NCBI GenBank assembly: GCA_019915015.1
Contig: JAHBBC010000007.1
Span: 496,001 to 560,000 of the forward strand
Reading direction: 5' to 3'
DNA from: Auriscalpium vulgare
Lineage: Eukaryota > Basidiomycota > Agaricomycetes > Russulales > Auriscalpiaceae
Length of the DNA stretch: 64,000 nucleotides
Below, in pieces: positions 56,407-64,000 of the stretch. The notes under the pieces were generated by a model, which did no database searches, was not told where the DNA came from, and worked only from the letters and a program-made list of their open reading frames with translations. Numbering within the stretch: the first letter of the stretch is position 1; every line of letters begins with the position of its first letter. The translations under genes and the position numbers were made by a program.

Positions 56407-57950
56407 TCAACGACGCCGGTTTGAAGACCTCGTCCCACTGCTGCTTGCTCCCCGCATTGCCGGAACTCTCCGCCGGTTCCTTTCTTTCGAAGCGGCATTT
56501 TTCTTCGTGCGTTTGGCTGGCACGGTGAGTGGCGTGACATTGGTGGCTACACTCAGTCGCCTCTTAACGACGCCTTCTAGACTCAATAACTGCGGCTTCG
56601 TGAACGCCGATGTGTGCGCACTTGCCCGTATAAGCATGCCAGGCGCTAGCATATTGGACTTGTATTTGAGACTGTCCTGCACTGTCGGTGAGTCGAGTCC
56701 GCAAGTAAGTGAAGCTGAGCGCGCACTGACCATGTCACGTAGGTAACACATTATGTCAGCAAGGTGTCGAATGCGTTGCACGACACAGTCTGTATCCGAG
56801 AGGAGATGGATGTCGTCGGGGATGAGATGGTGAGCAAGAGAATTGTGGCTGAGGACAGAGCAGGAGAAGCTGTCGAGCTGTGGGGTGCATGGTAACACGT
56901 TGAGTGAAAGCGGCCCAGTCGCTCCGTGTTGTCCTAACCACCATTCTATCATCTCCAACAGCTCGCGGGGCGGCTTCCGTCCAAGAGAATCAGCATAGAA
57001 AGCCGTGTGTGGCTCTACGCTGACCGCAATGGACACCCAGTGATTTGTCTCGTGTACGGCTGCTGGCAAGAGCACATCCGCGCCATCGATCCGCACCCCG
57101 ATCGTCATTCCAACCTCCTTGAGTGATCCATCTTGCAGCTGCGAGCCAGCCAATCGTAGGGGAGTGATGCCGCGCATTGATTGGTAAGATGTTCCGCTAG
57201 CATTGAGTCGTGCGCGGTTGCGGTACGTGTCAATGAGCTTGACTGATGCCGCACTCGGCAGTATACATGCCGGCTTGCCTTGTCTTTGCAGACGATGACC
57301 TAGCAGCATCCCCAGCTGATCCATATGCTCCGCCGCCAGCCAACGCCGACCACAGTACGATGTAAGCGTCTTTGGATCGACGCCCATCGTCGTTGGGAGG
57401 GGTACGTCCCATGGCCAGTCGTCGAGGAGTGCTGACGTGTCTGCAGCAAGGGACTTCACCTCGTCGTTGAGCAAGCCCTCGGTCCAAGTCTTCAACCACG
57501 CAGTGGCCAGAGAAAGGCGCGCCTTGGCAGCGAGTATGCGCCGGACCTCGTACCAGTAGGTGAGAACCCACATCGGGTTTTGAGTGTTTGTTGAGTGACC
57601 GACTCTTGAACAGGATAGCCCAGGCAAGCATAGCCTGTCTCTAGGGCGGGGTTGACGCGGTTTTGCAGGATTTCCAACACCTCGGTGTGCGGCGGCATCG
57701 GCCTAGAGAGCAGGACCATTGCATTTGCGGCCGTTATGAAGCTTTGGCCCTTCGAGAAGAGTGTGCTCTGCTGGAGCAGAGACGGCGCGTTCGCCTCCGG
57801 TGGGACAGGGAAATCTTGGATATCGGCATTGCGCAGGGCTGGTGTGGGTAGTAGGACATGTTTAATGTCGTCGGGAATGGGTATTCTTTTGAGGATATCA
57901 CCCAGAGTTTGAAATGAGTCGATGTCGTGGATGACCTCGTCGTCCGCCAT
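56407..57950 (-). CDS. Ulp1-like (C48) cysteine protease carried by the hAT element
   Basis: An upstream ORF from 57950 (MADDEVIHDIDSFQTLGDIL) runs into a second open frame at about 57627, which is in another frame. Exactly how they join, by intron or frameshift, is unclear. The second part has the Ulp1 layout: the catalytic His in HETNHWVSIAV, Asp in FYADSLGRKPP, and the Gln and Cys in LPCTPQLDSFSCSVLSHN. Ulp1-family enzymes cleave SUMO-like tags, and such domains are known as passengers in several eukaryotic DNA transposons. The C-terminus is basic (KRTKKNAASKERNRRR), which suggests nuclear targeting. The role in transposition is unknown. Confidence 0.75.
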
Positions 57951-58383
57951 TTGACAGTTTTGAGGGTTGGCAAAATGTGCTAGGCCAGTGTCGAAGGTGA
58001 AGATTGCGCCCTCATTTAGTCACTCACTACGGAGTGTAAATGTCGATCACAGCAACGGGTCGATCATACACACGTTGCTGCATACAACACTCTTGCAACT
58101 ATCCCATGCCGAGGCGGGATGTGTCTAATACCTCCTTAAACATCCGCGTAGCATTGCACAACCACCTTACGACTGCCGGCCATGTCTGCGTGCGAGGCTG
58201 CGAGCCTCATGGCTCATGGGCCGGCGCCGGGCGCCGGAGGGGCCGACACACATCACGTGCTGGAGGTATTGTACCGGGTATATTGGGGCCCAGGGCAGGG
58301 CAGGTATGGTACCGGTACTATACAGGTACATTACCGGGGAAAAACTTTTTCGGGGAAAAACTCAGGTTTTTCCCGCAACGCTA

Positions 58384-60583
58384 AGGCGCGGTCATCAAGT
58401 GCGGCAACTACTGGTCGGGCAGCGTCTTTGGGCCGCTGCGCCTCAAAGTCGTCGAGGTGAGCGGCGCCCAGGAGGAGGGCGAGCGCGTCGTGCACCCCAG
58501 CGGCTCGTTCTTCCCCGTCATGAGCAAAGCCCCGGACCGCACGCCCGCAGCCGACACGATCCGGCGCGTGCTCGAGCTCACGCACACCGGCTACCCGTCG
58601 CTGCCCCCGCGCCGCGTCGTGCAGCTGCAGTACCTCGAGTGGCCCGACCTCAACGTGCCCGAGGACCCGCGCGGCGTGCTCAAGCTCATCCGCACCGTCG
58701 AGCGCGAGACCGAGGTCAGCGAGGAGGCGCGCGGCGGGTGGGAGGGCGTGCGGCGCCCGGACCACTGGCGCGGGCGCGCGATCCGCAGCTCGGGCGGCAG
58801 CGTGCGCCGCATCACCGACGAGGGCTCCCCGAGCGGGACGGGCAGCACAGGGACGAGCAGCCCGCCGCTCGACGACGACGTCGACGCGAACTCGGGCATC
58901 ATGAAGCACGCGCTCGGCGAGCACCCGGTGCTCCTGCACTGCTCCGCGGGCGTGGGCCGCACGGGCGGCTTCATCGCGGTCGACGCGGTGCTCGACGGCG
59001 TGCGCCGCGAGATGCGCAAGAGCCGCGAGGGCCAGCTCAAGACGAATGCGGCGGCGGGCAATGTAGGCTCGCAGGCGTCCGGCAGCGACAGCGGCGTCCT
59101 TGCCAGCGGAAGCGGGAGCGGGAACGATGCGAGTGGGAGCGGGAACGATGCGAGCGGGAGCGGGAACAGCGGTGGGAGCAGGGGGAGCGGAAGCCCGCGC
59201 GTAGAGATGGATGTTGACGAGGCGTCCGGCGGCGGCAGCGTGGTCATGAAGGACGCGGCGCTCGCTATGAGCCTGCCCGCCGCAGTGCCCGTCCCCGTCG
59301 CCGCCGCGCGCCCACAGCTCCTCCGCGCCGACTCGAGCGCGTCGTCGTCGGTGCCGATGGATATCGACCGCAAGCCCGCGCTCCTGCCCTCGCTCTGGAT
59401 CGGCGCGGACCCGCGCCGTGGCACCCAGACCTCGGCATCGTCGTCGATGTCCCCGCCGCAGGCGCCGCGGATGCCGCCATCGCGCGGCTCGTTTACGTCG
59501 CTGCCGCCCTCGAGCGCATCGCCCGACTCGCGATCGCTGTCACCTGACGTCCTGTCCGACGAGAGCAACTCGATGAGCCCCCCGGGGGGCCTCCCGCGCT
59601 CGTTCTCAGCCTTGACAAGCCTTAGCTACAGCGCGCTCCCCGCAACTGCCCCGCCGGTAGACCCCAGGACACGCACATTCTCTGTGCCTACGGGCCGCCT
59701 GGGCGCGTCGTTTTTGTCATCGCCGCCACTCGTGCTGCCCAGCGTGCCGCCGCGCACGTTCGTCCAGGCGCTGGCAACCGACAATGAAGACTCGCCGGCT
59801 GCGCGCTCGACGGCGCCGTCGTCGCTGTTCTCGGGCAATGAGAGCAGCTGGCCGACGGACCCGTCGTCGTTGGACCTCCCTTCGCGCATTCGTGGTGGCG
59901 GCGACGTCTCGCGGAGCAACCTTTCCAAGGAGCCTCTAGGCAACACCGCACAGCAGCAACAGCAACAACTCTCGAGTGTCTCGCCGCCACAGCCTGACAA
60001 CGACTCACCGCCGCTGCCCGCACCAACTACACTGTCCTCGACGGCCTCGCGCGCGACGTCGCCGCCCGCGTTCGACTACACGCAGCCGCGGCGGCTGCAC
60101 GACGACAAGAACTCGCCGCCGCTGCTCTCGACGCTCGACGAGCCGATCCACCGCGTGATCGAGGACATGCGCGAGCAGCGCATGAGCCTGTGCCAGAGCC
60201 TGCGCCAGTACGTGTTCGTGCACCGCGCGGTGATCGAGGGCGTGCTCGCGCTCGTCGACGAGGAGCGCGAGCTGTACGGCGACTCGTTCATGGACACGGA
60301 CGCGGCGGAGCGCGCGCGCGAGGCGGAGCGGCACGCCGCGCACAAGTCGGACGCAGGCATGACGGTCGTGCAGAGCGTCGCGATGGCGATGGCGATGTCG
60401 GGCGGGAGCGCGAAGCGCGGGCCGTCGCCGACGGAGCTCCCGCACGAGGACAAGCGCGGCGACGCGCGCCTCGCGAAGCGCCCGAGCATCAAGCGGCGGC
60501 TGCGCAGCAGCGACGAGGAGTCCGCGCCGGAGAAGCTGCGCCAGAAGACGGCGCCCGCGACGCCCCCGGAGGGCACGCTATAG
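58384..60583 (+). pseudogene. Protein tyrosine phosphatase gene, 3' part (interrupted by hAT element)
   Basis: From the right-hand target duplication the frame resumes as IKCGNYWSGSVFGPLRLKVV. The WPD loop is LEWPDLNVPEDPRG. The P-loop HCSAGVGRTGG (about 58937-58970) carries the catalytic Cys and Arg. The Q-loop helix (VIEDMREQRMSLCQSLRQYV) is near 60155-60215. Between the P-loop and Q-loop is a low-complexity insertion of about 390 residues, rich in Ser, Pro and Gly, including GSGSGNDASGSGNDASG repeats and a Gln run. A basic C-terminal tail ends at 60583. All catalytic residues survive, so excision of the transposon could restore the gene. Confidence 0.9.
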
Positions 60584-61131
60584 CGGCGACGGCGGTGGGT
60601 GGCTCTCTTCGATCTTTTTTATGCATCCTTATGCGGTTCTTTGGGTGTCCGGTCGTCGTCTCTGGGATTTTGCGCATTGTAGAGTTATTACTTACTCGCA
60701 GACAGTCACGCGGCCGTCTGCGCTCTGTTCTGTTTTATTTTGACATTGGTATACTGGTCCCGTTGCATTGCATTCGTGTTTGGTTTCTTGTACTACTTAG
60801 TCCTGTGCGTTCTCGTGGTCGGCGTGCGCTATATGTAACCTGTCCGCCCGATTTCTCGGTTCGCGTTCTCATCGATATCGTCTCTCATATCACCGCCTTT
60901 GTGCGAGCATGCATGCATACATAGAGCATCACTCTTGGCACGTAACTTAATCTTGAGCACTTTGGCTGCGCATGCATCTTTTTGGCATCTTCATCTTGTT
61001 GTGCTCCGGTACATACTGATTTGTATGTTAGCACGCTGGTCACGTCGACGGTCCAGAAATAAACAGGTTTCGCTTGCGCTGAGTTGGATACTCGCGATAG
61101 GAGACTAGGAGTAGTTGCCGGGCTCCGAGCC

Positions 61132-61272
61132 CATGCGATGGCTGTAGGTGAAATACTTATAGTCTTTCGATCGCCAGCTGAGAACGACGCGTAGAACTCC
61201 CGCTCACCTGTTCCTCGCTGTCTTGGATTGCCTGCTAGCTCTCGACATGACGACAAACTTTAGTAACCGTCA
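61132..61272 (-). repeat. Dispersed repeat family 2, copy 2
   Basis: This is the reverse-complement match to 47634-47775. TCTTTCGATCGCCAGCTGAG, CACCTGTTC and TTGCCTGCTAGCTCTCGACA are shared, with substitutions and small indels between. It is non-coding. Confidence 0.8.
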
Positions 61273-62011
61273 CTTGCCAGTGGCCCAATATTGCCAGCTG
61301 ACGGCGCCGGCCGGGAAGCTTCGCCGCCCGCCGGCGCCGGCGCGGCGTGGCGTTTTACTCGGACGACCCAACTTTAATATAGTACCAACTCCTCTTACAA
61401 GACTTGTAGCCTGTCCTCTCTTGAAATCTTTGGCTTTTGCTGAAACCTTCAAGAATTCCTCTAGCGGGCAGTGGCCATAATTTCTAGACGATCTGGACCA
61501 GCGCCCGCTGGCAAACCGCCTGCGGAGGTCATAGAACGAAGCAAACGAAGACATATCACATCCGAGGCGGTCACAGGCACTCTACTGGGAGCTCGCTCGC
61601 TGTTGCCGTCCGCGGATAGTAGCTTCAGCCTATGGCGAAATCGTCGGACGATGCCCTCGTTTTCGAACTCCAGGTGAACCGGCGTTGCCATGCACGACAG
61701 CGATGTCTAATTGCCACCTCAGACGTTGAACAGGACATACCCTCAGGCCAGGTGCCGAGACAGTAGGACTTGCCAGCTTGTCGTGTCTCAGGCTGCTCTC
61801 ATCTTGAACTTTGAAGGCTGTGTTTCCGACCATACGCCGCGGCTGAGCTCCCAGCTGCCCGTCTGTCTCCGTGCTAGGTCACCGTCGTGCCCGAGCGTGC
61901 TCAGCCGCCTCTCTCGTGCAAAGCGCTCAATCTACCTGAACAAAGACCGTCGGACACAGTGTAGTAATCGTCGCACTTGTTGCTAGCTGCGTAAAATTCA
62001 GGTTGTGGCCG

Positions 62012-62318
62012 CAGAAGGCCGCAGAGACAGCCGTATCGATGCCCCTTTTGGTGCGCGAATATCACTCCGCCCCAAAAATCAGCACTGGTATGCATTGGCG
62101 CATCACCTGTTGCATTGTGCTCACATACCTACCCTTATTTCGCTCAGGGTACTGCAGTGCTACTGCATGCATGCGCTTCGCCGCCATCAGCCGGCAGCTC
62201 CTGCGGTTGGCGATTCGCGCATCGCGGGCTCGAAGGCTGTGGTCAATGTGCCTCCGAGGTGTTTGTATGTTGTTCAAGAAAAGTCGATGTTGGCTTGGCG
62301 GCCGCCTGCCCTCTGAGG
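62012..62318 (-). repeat. Dispersed repeat family 1, copy 2
   Basis: This is the reverse-complement match to 43714-43985. GAAGGCCGCAGAGACAG starts it and CCCTCTGAGG ends it. The repeat edge lies directly beside the TATA box of the next gene. Confidence 0.8.
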
Positions 62319-62326
62319 TATATATA
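62319..62326 (+). promoter_or_regulatory. Probable TATA box of the aspartic protease gene
   Basis: TATATATA lies 65 bp before the start codon at 62384, a plausible distance for a TATA-driven secreted-enzyme gene. It abuts the end of the dispersed repeat, so either the repeat inserted next to the core promoter or it contributed the element. Confidence 0.5.
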
Positions 62327-62383
62327 TTCACTGTACCCGGGCCCCATGCTTTTGGCGGCAGCTAGGCCTTGTTTTACCTCGAC

Positions 62384-64000
62384 ATGCGATCTCCCCGCTG
62401 CCTTCTTTCTCTCGGTCTTGTTTTGTTCGGTGCTGCGAACACCACTGCAGCCGCCCGGCTCGACCTTCAGTCCCAACGGTCCGGGCATGCCGTTACTCTC
62501 ACTACTACTGCTACGGACTATCGAGTCAACATCACGCTCGGTGGTCAGACTTTCAGTGTGGAGCTGGACTCTGGGAGGTGAGTTCGAGCATGTTCTACTC
62601 GCATGTTCCCTGGCTTACCACCTGCTCGATGCAGCTCGGACCTCTGGGTCGTGGGTACTGTACCGAACGCGAAGGACACGGGGGCCAAGGACGATTTAAG
62701 TTTCCTGGATGGGACTGACGTCTCTGGTACGCAGAACTTGTGCATATTTATGTTTAGAATCCTTCTTCATGTGCATCATTGTCAGGGCCTATAAAGACGG
62801 CGGTGCTGGAGTTGGCTGGATACACTGTACGAGATCAGGCTTTTTGCAAGTCACTCAGTGCATCGCCATTATTCGCCCCGCTAACTGTGCGCACAGTAGA
62901 AGTGAAGGACCCGGTTTCGGGCTTTCCAGAAGGGACAGGGATCCTAGGCATTGGACCCCACGGCGCGTCGAAGCTCCGTGCAGCCCTACACAACATGGAA
63001 GGCGACCCACCACTTGATCGGATCCTTGGTCAAAACATCCGCACCTCCAAAGACTACTTCACCGTGTTTTTGAATCGCCTGGATGATGCAGAGGAGACGA
63101 CTGCGGGCACTTTCACTATCGGGGAGACCATACCGGACTATGACAGCATCCTCAAGCAGCCCAAGATCAACGTGACGCAGCTCCCACCCCCGGGAGGCCT
63201 CTTTCCCAAGATCGGCGAGAAGCCGTCCGCCTCGGTAGGTCTTGCCAATTGGCAAGGCCTCCTGGATGAGGACGGCATCATCGGTCCAGATGGCAAGCCG
63301 CTGAATATCTCGAGTGTCGTCCACGGCAATCCAGATGAAAGCAGACAGGTCGTGATCTTCGACACTGGAACAACATTTTCTATCGTACAGGCGTACGTGA
63401 CTGCCTTCACTCTGCATGTGGTATCTAAAGCGACGAGGCACGCAGATCCGTGGCGGAACAGATATACTCTGCAGTCGATGGCGCGACATTTATAGACTTC
63501 CCTGACCCCAAGTGGCTCGTGCCATGTGACGCCGAAGTCAACATCACATTCAAAGTTGGTGGGCAGCTATATCCCATACACCCGCTGGACGCAACATTCG
63601 CTGTCGGAGGTCCCGACAATACTTCCTGCTACGGCGCAGTGCGTGGTGTAGTTTCCCCATGCTTGCGCAACTGATTACTTATATTGGTCGATCGTAGTTC
63701 CAGCCTGCCTCGCAACCCGTTTTCGACTTCGACTTACTGCTGGGCGATGCATTCTGTAAGTTTAACTCGTCGCGAACAGGTGAACGGAAACTCATTGACC
63801 GCAACCTCATAGTGAAGAACACGTACATGCTCATCAACGCCGGCAATTCCGTCGACGGCTCCCGGAAGAGCGCTCCGGAGCCATATATTCAGTTGCTTTC
63901 AATCACGGACCCGGCCAAGGCGCATCTCGAGTTTGTCGCCGCAAGGCTGAACGGGAGCGACACGACGCCGGACGCCCCCACGGCGCTCCTCAGCGGCGCC
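62384..64000 (+). CDS. Secreted pepsin-like aspartic protease (A1 family), 3' end outside window
   Basis: The signal peptide MRSPRCLLSLGLVLFGAANT is followed by a short pre-region and the first catalytic loop. That loop is split by an intron as LDSG-SSDLWVVG, restoring DSGSS. The second catalytic Asp is in VVIFDTGTTFSIVQA near 63355. Other A1 landmarks are PVSGFPEGTGILGIGPHG and LLLGDAFLKNTYMLINAG. Several N-glycosylation sequons (NITL, NVTQ, NISS, NITF, NTSC) suit an extracellular enzyme. The joins checked, about five introns, keep frame. The protein is still open at 64000, so its C-terminus (possibly an anchor or tail) is not visible. Confidence 0.92.

Larger units (their letters stand above)
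53067..58383 (-). mobile_element. hAT-superfamily DNA transposon, 5,317 bp, apparently complete
   Basis: The ends are TAGTGTTGCGGGAAAAACCT and the inverse of TAGCGTTGCGGGAAAAACCT: 20-bp terminal inverted repeats with one mismatch. Identical 8-bp duplications AGGCGCGG lie at 53059-53066 and 58384-58391. An 8-bp target duplication and TAGNG-type ends are hallmarks of hAT elements. Subterminal GGTACCGG-like motifs are repeated near both ends. Two gene units lie inside on the minus strand: a Ulp1-like protease (56407-57950) and a transposase (53446-56177). The perfect target duplication and near-perfect termini indicate a young insertion. The element may be autonomous. Confidence 0.93.
60584..62383. 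other. 1.8-kb intergenic region with two dispersed repeats
   Basis: After the PTP 3' UTR (about 60584-60850, T-rich) no gene is supported. The interval carries the second copies of both dispersed repeats (61132-61272 and 62012-62318) in inverted orientation to the first copies. A GC-rich GCCGGCGCCGG block lies near 61305-61345. The promoter of the aspartic protease is at the right end. Confidence 0.5.

Noticed and set aside
58216..59217. 333-codon plus-strand open frame overlapping the PTP 3' part
   Set aside because: It starts within the transposon end and runs in the wrong frame through the PTP coding sequence, giving an Arg-rich shadow translation.
1..64000. CRISPR arrays, bacterial operons, riboswitches, rRNA
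   Set aside because: The DNA is clearly eukaryotic nuclear. No regularly spaced repeat array or rRNA-like sequence was seen, and prokaryotic features are not expected.

Overview
The window is eukaryotic nuclear DNA from a filamentous basidiomycete, most likely an Agaricomycete of polypore type. The genes are dense and intron-rich, with introns mostly of about 50-65 nt and donors such as GTGCGT or GTACGT. The gene families fit: ERG5, Mep-type ammonium transporter, Cuf1/Mac1-type copper-fist factor, expanded sedolisin and BTB families, and a hAT transposon. Exon joins were made by eye from donor, acceptor and reading-frame agreement. CDS coordinates therefore span introns.

Layout, left to right. 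0.4-8.4 kb: housekeeping genes ERG5 (-), an ammonium transporter (+), SDO1 (-) and an RVS167-type BAR-SH3 gene (+). 9.2-11.8 kb: an uncharacterised multi-exon gene with a SAP-like N-terminus. 11.9-13.9 kb: a dead sedolisin protease copy carrying a 771-bp inverted-repeat element with a perfect 8-bp target duplication. 14.1-22.5 kb: a divergent pair, the SWI/SNF- or RSC-type ATPase (-) and KU80 (+). 22.9-28.1 kb: two tandem paralogous genes, each encoding two BTB domains, next to two small gene fragments (a BTB tail and an MFS transporter tail).

29-39.4 kb: ISA1 (-), a copper-fist regulator (+), a UBE2W-like E2 enzyme (-), HEM3 (-), NFU1 (-) and ALG1 (+). ISA1, NFU1, HEM3 and the copper-fist gene place Fe-S assembly, heme synthesis and copper sensing close together, although this may be chance. 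40.5-42.5 kb: an MFS transporter gene with two apparent frameshifts.

42.5-64 kb is the accessory half. It holds an intact sedolisin with an unusual C-terminal membrane anchor, about 3.6 kb of repeat-rich non-genic DNA, and a protein tyrosine phosphatase gene cut in two. The cut is made by a 5,317-bp hAT transposon with 20-bp terminal inverted repeats and a perfect 8-bp target duplication. It carries a transposase and a Ulp1-like cysteine protease. The right end has two dispersed repeats shared with 43.7 and 47.6 kb, and a secreted pepsin-like aspartic protease that runs off the window. No tRNA, rRNA or CRISPR was seen.
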